Part shown: in pieces, positions 15,401-27,400 of the stretch
How positions within the stretch are numbered: the first letter of the stretch is position 1
Layout: each line of letters begins with the position of its first letter
From: Cyclina sinensis
Lineage: Eukaryota; Mollusca; Bivalvia; Venerida; Veneridae
DNA length: 64,000 bases
Assembly (NCBI GenBank): GCA_012932295.1
Contig: JAAONU010000002.1
Span: 16,281,388-16,345,387, forward strand
Direction of reading: 5' to 3'
Position numbers and translations under genes: made by a program
The notes under the pieces: generated by a model
Databases searched by the model: none
Seen by the model: only the letters and a program-made list of their open reading frames with translations
Told to the model about the DNA's origin: nothing

Positions 15401-18400
15401 ATTCTTTATTGTCAGTTATTTTTAAAGTTTATTTTTACTGGCGCGTTGTATCTTAATTCTTCACATAGCTTTTCACACCCTTTCAATGTTTTTTTTATGT
15501 TGCTGTGTTTCCTTTCTTCGCAGATATCAACGAATGCAGTGACGGAAGTAACAACTGTGACGATAATGCGGAATGTATAAACATTGACGGTAGTTTTACC
15601 TGCTCCTGTAACGACCGCTACACTGGTGATGGGGTAACTTGCTTAGGTAAGATAATGTAGTTACAGATCATAAACATTTCATCTAATAGTGTTTAATTGT
15701 TGAAGTAATATTCATCTCAAATGTCATCTGTAAATATAAGTTATTTACATGTAGTGCAAGTAACCATTATTGTCATAGCAAAAAGAAACAAAATAGATGT
15801 AATTTACTAGTAAGTAATATTTATCACTCAGCAATAGAAATGCACAAATAGTCTGTAGTCCTTTAAGTTAGATTGCGATATCAATATATCCTATTTCTTA
15901 ACCCTTAAGGAGATTGCTTAACTCAGTAAGTGAAATTATTTTGTCAAGTTCATTTCTTGCAAAAATTGTAGTTATAGAAATATAGAGGTACAACCTTTAA
16001 AGGTCAGTGAGTTGTGATTTGGTGTTATGCTTAGCCCGAAAATTTGTCGTGACTTGTGTTATGCAAAATCGTCAGTGTGTTGTGACTTGGTGTTATGTCA
16101 AGCTTGTTTATTAACGAGGCCACAGTTGCTGCAAGTTGTTGCTAAACTATGGTATATCCTAAATATGTAATCGATTTGTGTGTTGTTTTTTTTTATATTT
16201 GTATTGTTCGCATATTTGATTAATATACAAGCTGGATTTACTTACTGAGCCATAAATTTTAAAGTGTCAAGTAAATTTTGCAGCTTCAGGTTTACAATTT
16301 CTGGCATATGGGGCGGCCGCTGGTGACAGCAGTATGACAGGTGTCGATGACGCATGCCTTGCAAGAGTTGACGTTCCCTACCAATTACCATTTATGAATA
16401 GGATGTTTAATTTCTTTTACGTACGCAATCTTACAATTAATCTTATCCACCAATCAGTCTAGTTTTTAGCTCACCTGAGCACAAAGTGCTCAGGGTGAGC
16501 TTTTCTGATCGGTCTTTGTCCGTCGTCCGTCGTCCGTCAGTCCGTCCGTCCGTCCGTCGTCAACTTTTCATTCAAACGACATCTCCTCTGAAACCAATGA
16601 GGCAAATTTAATGAAACTTGCCTGGGATGTTCCTTGCATGAAGCTCTACCAAGATTGTTCAAATGGTTCTGGTCCATTGCATTTCTGGTTCACTGGAGCT
16701 AAAAATAGATTTTATAAGTTGGATCTTTAAAAATCTTCTTCTCCGAAACCACAAGGACTGGAGCTTTGATATTTGGTATGAAGCATCATCTAGTGGACCT
16801 CTACCAAGCTTGTTCAAATTATGTCCCTGGGGACAAAACTGACCCCACCCCAGGGGTCAGTTGATTTTACATAGAGTTATATAGGGAAAACTTGAAAATC
16901 TTCTTGTCAGAAACCACAAGGCCTAGAGTTAAGATATTTGGTATGTAGCATTGTCTAGTGGACCTCTACCAAGTTTGTTCAAATCATGGCCTCTGGGTGA
17001 AAAATGGCCCCGCCCCGGGGGTCACTTGTTTTACATAGAGTTATTTAGGAAAATCTTTAAAAAATCTTCTTGTCAGAAACCGTAAGTTATAGAGCTTAGA
17101 TATTTGGTGTGTAGCATTGTCTAGTGGACCTCTACCAAGTTTGTTCAAATCCTGTCCTCTGGGTCAAAATGGCCCCGCCCCAGGGGCCACTAGTTTTACA
17201 TAGAGTTATATAAGAAAATCTTAAAAAATCTTCTTGTCAGAAACCGTAAGTTATAGAGCTTAGATATTTGGTGTGTAGCATTGTCTAGTGGACCTCTACC
17301 AAGTTTGTTCAAATCATGACCTCAGGGTCAAAAATGACCCCGTCCCAGGGGCCACTAGTTTTACATAGAGTTATATAGGAAAATCTTAAAAAATCTTCTT
17401 GTCAGAAACCGTAAGTTATAGAGCTTAGATATTTGGTGTGTGGCATTGTCTAGTGAACCTCTACCAAGTTTGTTCAAATCATGGCCTCTGGGTCAAAAAT
17501 GGCCCCGCCCCGGGGTCACTTGTTTTACATAGAGTTATATAGGAAAAACTAAAACAATCTTCTTGTCAGAAACAAGAAGGCCTACAGTTAAGATATTTGG
17601 TATGTAGCATTGTCTAGTGGACCTCTACCAAGTTTGTTCAAATCCTGGCCTATGGGTCACTATTGGCCCCGCCCCGGGGGTCACTTGTTTTACATAGAGT
17701 TATATAGGAAAATCTTAAAAAATCTTCTTATCGGAAACCGTAAGTTATAGAGCTTAGATATGTGGTGTGTAGCATTGTCTATTGGACCTCTACCAAGTTT
17801 GTTCAAATCATGGCCTCTGGGTCAAAAATGACCCCGCCCCAGGGGCCACTAGTTTTACATAGAGTTATATAGGAAAATCTTAAAAAATCTTCTTGTCAGA
17901 AACCGTAAGTTATAGAGCTAAGATATTAGGTGTGTAGCATTGTCTAGTGGACCTCTACCAAGTTTGTTCAAATCATGGCCTCTGGGTCAAAAATGGCCCC
18001 GCCCCGGTGTCACTTGTTTTACATAGAGTTATATAGGAAAAACTAAAAAATCTTCTCGTCAGAAACAAGAAGGACTACAGTTAAGATATTTGGTATGTAG
18101 CATTGTCTATTGGACCTCTATCAAGTTTGTTCAAATCCTGGCCTCTGGGTCAAAAATGGCCCCGCCCCGGGGGTCACTTGTTTTACATAGAGTTATATAG
18201 GAAAATCTTAAAAAAATCTTCTTATCAGAAACCGTAAGTTATAGAGCTTAGATATTTGGTGTGTAGCATTGTCTAGTGGACCTCTACCAAGTTTGTTAGG
18301 AAAATGTCCCTGGGGTCACTATTGGCCCCGCCCGAGGGGTCACAAGTTTTAAATAACAATATAGAAGAAAATCTTAAAAAATCTTCTTGTCTGAAACCAC

Positions 18401-21400
18401 AAGACCTAGAATTTTAAAATTTGGCATGAAGCAAGCTTTATCAAGCTTTTTCAAATTATTGGATTAGGTTAAAGGTCACGGAGGCTAAAAGTAGATTTAT
18501 CTACTGTACCTCATAGAGCCTTCATTTATAGACCAATATCTTTGATATTCAGTATAGAGGTTCCTTGCGTGGACCTCTACCCATGGGTAGGGTTTGAGGT
18601 CACTGGGTCAAGGTCAAGGTCACCATAGCTTATAATAGGTATTTCTACTTTCTGTCGTAGAGCCTTTATTTATTGACTGATATTTTACATATTTGGTTTG
18701 TAGGCACTTACATATTTTCAATTATAAATGAAATACTGCTTAACAGCAAACCTACAGCCAAAGTACTCAGGTGAGCGATGCAGGGCCATCATGGCCCTCT
18801 TTTTTTTATAATTCTTTTCAAAATCCTAAGCAGACGCAAACAATTACTGACAATAGGTTGTTGTTTACAACTGGTTTCCAGAAATATGGATAAGAGTTGG
18901 GTATATAAGTTGCTAACGTTGGAACGTTTTTGGTAAAAGAATGAAACACAGCATTGTTGTATATGTGTATGGTCTATTACTGATGCACAACTCATCTAAA
19001 CTCTGAAAACGAAATCACTAGCACTCTTTTTATTACTTGGGGGATTTGAATCTGAATATCTAGTTGATAAAACAAACATGTTACCAACTCTACATAACGT
19101 ACATTAAGGATTAATTGTAAGAATACTTTTACACCTGTTTATGTATGGAAGAAAAATATAAGACGTTGAATTATTGCCGTCTGCCTTTTGACTTGAGAAG
19201 CTGTTCACGCTCAGAAATGTCTCTATTTTATTTGATCTGCGGTCAGAATGATTTTTTATTCATTTATCGTTTTAGCAGATAGATAAAACGTGCTTTTTCT
19301 CAATTAATTCAGATATGTCCAAATGGAATAATCAGTTTTGGAAGACGTTACACCAGTTATACGGTACCAGTGAATCAAGAATCAAGAAACGATCTGGATA
19401 AAATCTACGCACTGGCTCCCTATTTCGCAGATATGATCTTAACGTCCACTGGCACAATCTGGTACCAGGCATACGATCGAACTTCAGGCAAATCGGAGGA
19501 AAAAGACGTTGTCTTCAAGTTTGTGCAGAGTCTAGTGTACAAACTTTACGAAATACAAATAACCCCTATTTATGTATTCAAAGCAACTTGGGACAGAGTA
19601 CCGCGGTTCGGAGGACCTGTCACAGAGGTAAATCATTTAATCGAATAAACGAAGTGCATTGAAGTGAGCGAACGAATAAAAGTATTGAAGAGAACTGAAG
19701 AGAAATAAAGTGAATGGTTGAACAGGCCATCGAAATAACGAATGGATGATTGAATTAATGAAAATAAGGAAATGCCAATAAGTATCAATTATATTTTATT
19801 TCAGTTGCAAATTTTATTTTATTTTTTAAATATTTTAAAGGAAGGACTTTACTAGTTCGTCATGTTACAGTACTAAAGTAAACAACAACAACATATTTAT
19901 TTCGATATAAGCTTTCAACAAGCTTCTTGCCTACTTGGCAAATGATATATAGAAAGTACTTAGTAAATCACGTGAAGAAGTAGTGAAATATATGATCAAA
20001 AAATTAACATGTAGGAAGTTAAATATTTAACAAAAGTATGGATAGATGTAAAACATATATATCATGAAGGTACTAATCTGTTTAATGAAATTGTTTTCTT
20101 AAGTTTTAAGCATTATAAATAAATTTTTAAAAACTTGATTAATTGATTAATTGAGTCTTATTTCGTACTGACAACATTTGATCGAATTTATTAAGGTTTG
20201 GCCATCTGTAATAATAAGGTTTGAAAATATTACGCCTTACCTCTGAATAAATAGGACACACAAGTTAAAAGTGATATTCATCTTCTATTGCATTTGATTT
20301 ACATAATTTACATTTTCTTTGTTCCCTTTCTGTGTTTGTTTACCTTCCTCTTTCAATTTCTTATGTATGGGAACTTAATCTAAACCATGACAATTTAATT
20401 CTGTATTTTTTTATTTGAAATATCATCTAAGTAGGTTTCTAATGTAAATTTATTTTTATATCGACTATAAGAGTTTAATCGTCTACTTATGTTTAAACTT
20501 GATCTCAAGGTTGGTTTGTAAATATCAATTATTCGCTGCTTTATTGGTATTTAAGTATTATTCATGTCATTATTTGTTTGGGTCGTCAGACCAAACAAAT
20601 AATGTTAGCACATTTTCAGCCTCTAACACTCTCTTAATTACTATCTCCCTTTACTTCCAATGGCAGATTCCAAAAAATGTAAATTGAAATTTAGGGAAAG
20701 GTGTTAATTCATTCTAAGATATTAAATTGGAAAACAGGTTCGCGTCTGATCCATCATTTAACAGGTTTGCTTTTGTTTGTTTGCATGCTCAGTGTAAAGC
20801 ACTGATACATGGGACCTCGGTTAGACTATAAGTAATGTTAGTGAAGGAGCGAGGGATCGAACTCGGGACCCCTGGTTTATCAGTCCAGCGCGTTACCACT
20901 GGACCACATCCGATCCAGAAGTTTTTTCTATAATGTAAAAGTTCTTTAAAGTGACACCAGTGAAATATTACTCTGAATTTTATAACAGTCATTGTTTCTC
21001 CGTTGCTCCACTCATGAAAACAAGACATATATATGTGAACAACATTGCGGCGATAATGTTTGTTGGTAAAATTTAACAGATAAGTAATATTCAGCTTAGC
21101 ACCCGACATTGTCTTTATCCTGCTTTTACGTTGAAACAAATCTTCAAAAGTCTTGTATTGTCTCATTTTTAATTTAGCCAATGATTAAAAATGAAAACCC
21201 ATGAAAATATTTCGATCAATACAAGTTCTAATAATTAGGAGTTGGCATGCTACATCTAACGATACATCAAAGAAAATAGCCGTCAAAAAATTAGGGCGGT
21301 GCTTAATAACGCTTCCGAATGTTTTACGTCACACGTTCCGAATAGTAAGCTGTCATTAGTTGATCGCTCACAGTCGCTTCATTTGATTGACATCAATTAA

Positions 21401-24400
21401 CGGAGAGCACGTAGTGTTCTGTTGATAACTATCTGATGTAATTGTTGTTTATCAAAGACATGTCCCTTGACAATTAAGTGATGTAAGTGACTTCAAAGAA
21501 TATCGGAAACACAGCCCTAAGCCTGAAGGCATGTCGCACACGACAAGCGATAAAAGGCTAGCTAGAACCCTAGTACCAAATTTGAATTATATTATATTGA
21601 CCGACCAAAAATCTATTAATACAGCATTCACTAGGTGCAATTTTAATACTTATAGAAACTGGTTTGCACACTAACACTAACTGTCTAGTATTTCAACTTC
21701 ATACACCTAATCTTAGGCAATTACTACTTGAATTTCATTATACCCCCCCCCGGCCAACCTCTCGCACAGGGAAGGGAGGGAGCGGGGATGATACTGGAAT
21801 CAACTTGACCAGCTAACTGCCTGGCTTGGTTATTTGTTAAGGGCACAATTCAAAAAGTATTGGCGGTATCAATTTGAAACTTCTTTGATGAAACGACAGA
21901 TGGATATACCTCATTGGGAAAATATAGATCTCTTTAGCATAATTTTAAAGTTATTGCCATTTGTAATTTATCAAACTTACCTATGTAGATGGAGATATCT
22001 TACCGAGGAGATCGCAGTGTTCAAGAACCACAACTTTCTTAGCATAATTTTGCAGTTATTGTCCTTTGCGATTTTTCATCCTTAATTTTTGGCAGGTGAT
22101 TTACTCAAAAGTATTGGATATATCAACTTGAAACTTCACACTTTGATAAATTTCATTGATAAAGTGCAGTGCTGATGTATGAACCATGACGTTCTTATGC
22201 ATAATTTTGCAGTTAATGTCCGTTGTAATCTTTCATATTTATTGTTCATAACTTTAAGGCAGTATCTTGTATTAACATGAAACTACATAATACTCTACTG
22301 ACAAAGTGATATGTGGGAGTATTTTCGACAGGACAGTGGTTTTCAAAGTTCAATACCGAGTACACTGGTGCAGCATGTAGAGGAGTATTTAGTCTCTTAT
22401 AGGATCAACCAATAATCATGAGATATGATCACTTTTAAACAACCTTTCTGCAAAATGGAAGGAAAAGAAAAAATTGGCAACACTGATTACTGGTTCTGTG
22501 ACCCAAACAAATTCAGTGTCTTCAGTGCTTTGATATTTGTTTATTGGAGAGGTCATCAGACCTCTCCACAGTGTTGGCTTTAATTGCTGGCGGCATCCAT
22601 TTTTGCGTATCAAATTTTAGTTAATGATCTCATATTAAGCCTAAAATCATGAAAACCAGTCTACAAAGATAGTTATGCGCATGCTCAGAATCAAAATACG
22701 AATTCATTTAAACGAAACCAAAATTTAACATCGGGTCAAAACGGCCCATGGTTAAAACGGCCCATTATGAACAAAACTTACAGAATACTTTTGTATTCCC
22801 TTAAAGCGACTGACTTACAGATGGGCCGACGATGAAAAAAGAAAATGTTCTTACATCTTGAAATTTTTGCTGCAATTGCAAAGAACATATTTAAACTAAG
22901 TTACTGATTCATTTACATCAAAATATAAAGTTTTACACACTTTATCGGTAAAAAATTCACCCTGTTAGTCACGGGGTAGATACTTTAGTTATAAGATTAA
23001 TTTTGACGCTTGCTTACAATGCTCACTGGTCTAGATCGTCGTTCCCTATTTTACTGACCGAAAGGTCGTGGGTTCGAATCCGGGTTAAGTCAAAACTTTT
23101 TTTTCAGTTTTCATGGCGTATAGAAGCATAATATTATGTTTTTCCGTAGTATATCAAATTCTCTTAATTTTTAAAGAAAACAAAATACAGCAAAATTCTG
23201 TGAGTCAGTCAGTCAGCTTTAACTAAACACAAAAAATACAATAACAGGGATGCATTTCTTATAATGCATGCTACTTTTTAAAAACTACAAATTCTAAAAT
23301 GCATTTTTTTCTGAGAAACTCATCAGCCTGCTGAACAAATTAATATTTAGCCATGGTCATGAAAAAATGGTAAATATTTTTTACGAATTTAGGAGGATTT
23401 TTGACAAGTCCATTGCCTCGATTTGGATCAAATTTACGCCCTTTTAATATTAAGTCCAGCTTAACAGATACTTACGCTGATTATTTTGTAAAATATCTGG
23501 ACTAAGAAAGGTGTAATTAAAGCTTGAAAGGGAAAACAAAACTTAATGAGCCTAAAAAAGTAGCTGTTAAACATGGGAGTTCTGGCTTCAACAACTACAT
23601 GCATTGTTGTAAAAGAGGGGGGAGTAAAGCCTTAGGGGCTTATAGGAAGATCCCCAAGATTTACAAGGTATGAAATACATGAGGTTATGTTAATTTGTTT
23701 CATTTATTTAAATGATAGTTACGCCACTATACAAACATTTGAAATAACTAAATTATAGCCAGTTTCGGTCATTTTGCATAATAAGGTATTAACTATTAAT
23801 AATAGTTAGGTTACTAGTTTTTATAATTATTTAAGTCACAGAACGTTTAAAAAATTCAAAATGATCTTGGAAACAAGTAGATTCATTCTTTCATTGACGA
23901 CAGCTGCCGACCTCTCTTTGGCTTACTTTTTAAAGGAAGCCAACTTGTCCATATATTTATCAAGTTTGCATTTTATTTGAAAAGGCTACTTTTGTCCATT
24001 ATTTCCATTGTCAGCGTCTTGTTTTAGCATTAAATATATCCGTTTTGTTAGATATTGATCATTTAATTTAAGTAGTTCAATCCAGAAACCAATCATATTA
24101 AATTTACGAATTTTAGATTAAGGTAGTCTACAGCGTTCTCCAAAATTCTTACTATATTTGTTGATTTATTTGCACATAAACATTTTCTAAGAAATTTGCA
24201 ATGCAACATTTCTATATCTGGTACTTTGTGATAACCCCAAATTGCTGAAGATTAATGTAATACTGATGAAACCAAAGTGTCAAATAATTCACATTTTTCC
24301 CCTCATACTAAATCAGTAATTGTTAAACACAGTAACCAGTCGATGCATTGCTTTTGATGCATGATCCGGAATGCTTTTTGAGTCCTATACCAGCCTCAGT

Positions 24401-27400
24401 TTTTGAATAAATTTACTCCTAAGTGCTTACAATTTCTAATGTTCCATTATGTTAGAAGAAATCGTGAATTGTATGTCTTGTGCTCTTTTCGAGTATGAAA
24501 ACTTTTGTTTTATTAACATTTAATTTTAATTTCCAGTTATTACAATAATTTTCTATATCATTAAGTATAGACTGTAGCTTTTATGGGGAGGTTGCAAAAA
24601 GAACTTGATATTCTGCGTAAAGTATCAGAAATATTTTAGCTCATCTATAGAAAATATATCTGGGAGATCTATATTATTTTTTTTCAAGAATATCATTAAT
24701 AAACATCATACAAAGAAGAACAGAGCTAGAATCTCCGTGTTTCACACCGAGATGTGAATGAAGACATTCTGTCAGTAAATTTTGCTAAAGAAAAAATTAA
24801 TACGATTTATTTTATCCAAACACTTCTCATAATCAATAAAAACATTGTAAACCTTTCGTCCTGAAGACAATTACTTAAATATAACGCAGTGTAAAATGAA
24901 AACACAGTCGACAGTACTTTTTCTTTTTGATATCCAAATTGTGAATTGTTAATTTTGTCAAATTCTTTAGTCCAATCTCTTAGTCTGTTTAACAGTATTT
25001 GAGAATATATTTTAGCTAGTATATTGTTGAGTGTAATTCCTCTATAGTAAGATTTATTTGTCGGATCACCTCCTTTAAAGATAGGTAAAATATAACCTAG
25101 CCCCCATTCATATGGATATTCTGCATTATTAAACATATTATTATAAATATCATACAAATAGTCTGATGTTAATTCAAATGAATTTTTAATAATTTCGGGT
25201 TTTAAACCGTCAGGACCGCATGTTTTATTCATTGCTTTATTATAAAACTGCCTTTCTAATTTCTTCAACTTTTATTTCTTTATCTAAGTCATCATCATAT
25301 CAATCCGAAAACTGTATATCATCTTGTAAATTATGTGGCATTTCACCTTAGAGCGAACTAAAATGTTTGTACAATTCATCAATAGATATATGTTTATTAA
25401 TTGATTGTTTTTGTCTGTAACATGAACTTTTTGACTTCCAAACTTGTTTTGGGTGCTGTCTGGCTATATTTTCAAGCCTATTACCCTCAGTAATCTCGTA
25501 TATCGTTATTTTCCTTTTCAGCGTATCTTGTTATATTTAGTTCTTATCCTAGTAAAATAAATTCTATTTTCATTTGATTTATTTTTGTTTAACATTTTTA
25601 TGTGCCATTTTAAATTATTTCATATCACTGTGCATTGAACCATTTTTGAGCTCCTTTTTTTAATTATTAGTTTTCGATTTTTTATCCTTATTTACGCCAC
25701 AGTCCTGTCCAAAGACGACAAGTGCACTGTCATATATAAAGTTAGTCAAAATCTGAACCTTTTTTGTTCAAAATTAAACTTGTAAATGCGTTATATTGAT
25801 TGCAATTCATTTGTCTTTCTAGTTCTAATTTGTTTTCTAAAATCTTTGATTCGTCGTATATTACTCTAAGTTCCATATTAGAATTATTTTATAACAATTT
25901 ATTTTTTAATATATATTATCTTTTCTTAAAAAGGAAAGATATAATGGAGCATGATCTGAATAAGTATTTCTGACCAATATTCTAAAATCATATACTGTAT
26001 CATATCCCTCCGCCGTTTCTACTCTTCTTGCCTCCCGGAAGTTTTCACCTTCCTTTTCCCGTACTAGTAATTCAGCGCCGACCCAGCGGAACTGTTTTCC
26101 GGCTGATTTTTCACGTTTGTATATTTGACTCATCCGTGTTCGATGATTAGAACGGTCCTCGTCTGCTGGATACCAACACCCATAGATGCATCTTTGAGTA
26201 TTTGTGTTTTACCAATAGCCGTTGAGAATAATAATGAAACTTGACCAGAGTAGGCCAACCAAGTCTATTTGCGCAATCAAGCACCATCTGGTTTTCAATA
26301 TTAAGATTTTCCTGAATAAACTGTTTGACTCTGGCACTGCAATCCCCATGTTCGGACTCATCAAACCCCCAAAACAGCAGATTTGCGCAAATACTGCGGG
26401 CCTCTAAATCATTTGTTTTATTTTCCAGTTCCCCGTTTTGACTTTGTTTATAACAGATATCTTTGCACTGCTTATCAAGTTGTCTTATATCTGAGTCAGT
26501 AGATTGCAGTTTTTGCTTTGTAGATTCGTATTTGTCATTTACGAAGCTAGCACTTTGCTCGACACCTGCCACCCAGGCCTCAATCGATTTGACATTTGTG
26601 TCTAAAATATACTTTACTGTTAATTCTATCCAGTTTTTTTTTTCTATTTTCTCAATTTTTGCCATAGACACTTTTAGACTTTTGATATATTGCATCATTT
26701 CAAGCGCCCATGGTGGTTGCACAGTAAAAGGGTAGCACCTGGGTTCATCTGAGTTTGAGGAGTGAACGGTGACGACTGTATAATTATTGACTACCAAAGG
26801 GTGATTGGTAACTCTTATTGTTCATGTTTGCCGGGTAACTAGAAGATTGTGTAAAAAAGATGCTGTGAGGTTTTAGAGTTCGCTTCATTATTATAAAATG
26901 CATTTTTATTACTGACTGTGCTCAATTCGCTTCTACTGTCATCTTTTTCGACCGGTTTAAACACATGTATAATTGCGATTAGCCTCTTAATGTGATACTG
27001 ATTTTTTTTGAGGGAGGGGGGAGGTAGGGGGTCTATAATTCCATACTTGTTTTTTACACGTTTTACTTTTGGTGGCATAAAGGGAGTTACTTTTCAATGG
27101 TAAAAAAATAATGTATTTATATTCAGTTTTATCATTCTAAATCAATAAATTTTACTCCTGATTTAAATTGCACCTGTCCACTACATAACCAATGAAGTAG
27201 ACAACATTGTTTGTTCAGTTAATAATGTTTTGCTGAAAAAAAAAGATTTTTCCTTGTTCCGTTGATAATGTCTTTCTGAAAAAAGGAACTCTTCCTTGTT
27301 CCGTTAATAATTTTTCACTGAAGTAAACGACTTTTCTTTGTTCCATTAATAATGTTTCACTGAAGTAAACCGCTTTTCTTTGTTCTGTTATTTATTTTTT

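Larger units (their letters stand above)
16421..19312 (+). other. Intron in NIDO, mostly a mobile element
   Basis: Holds the tandem-repeat element described at 16468-18802. The flank 18803-19312 is AT-rich with nothing recognised. Confidence 0.7.
23800..27078 (-). mobile_element. Broken LINE (non-LTR) retrotransposon, antisense to the gene
   Basis: Reading leftward from 27078: ORF1 pieces, a linker with many stops, and a reverse-transcriptase segment (25268-24807) followed by degraded RT to about 23800 ([21 protein letters not shown] matches). The catalytic YADD is changed to YAEY near 24620. An apurinic endonuclease domain is not clearly seen between ORF1 and RT. Frameshifts and stops make it non-autonomous and inactive. 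The gene's intron appears to tolerate it. Confidence 0.8.

Noticed and set aside
16468..18802. CRISPR-like array
   Set aside because: The repeats are contiguous 165-bp units without spacers, in a eukaryotic intron.
20844..20912. Functional tRNA gene on the minus strand
   Set aside because: A and B boxes are present but the acceptor stem does not pair, and similar heads occur in other repeats here, so it was called a SINE head.
24807..25268. Active reverse transcriptase
   Set aside because: The downstream catalytic box is YAEY in place of YADD, and several stops and frameshifts interrupt the protein.
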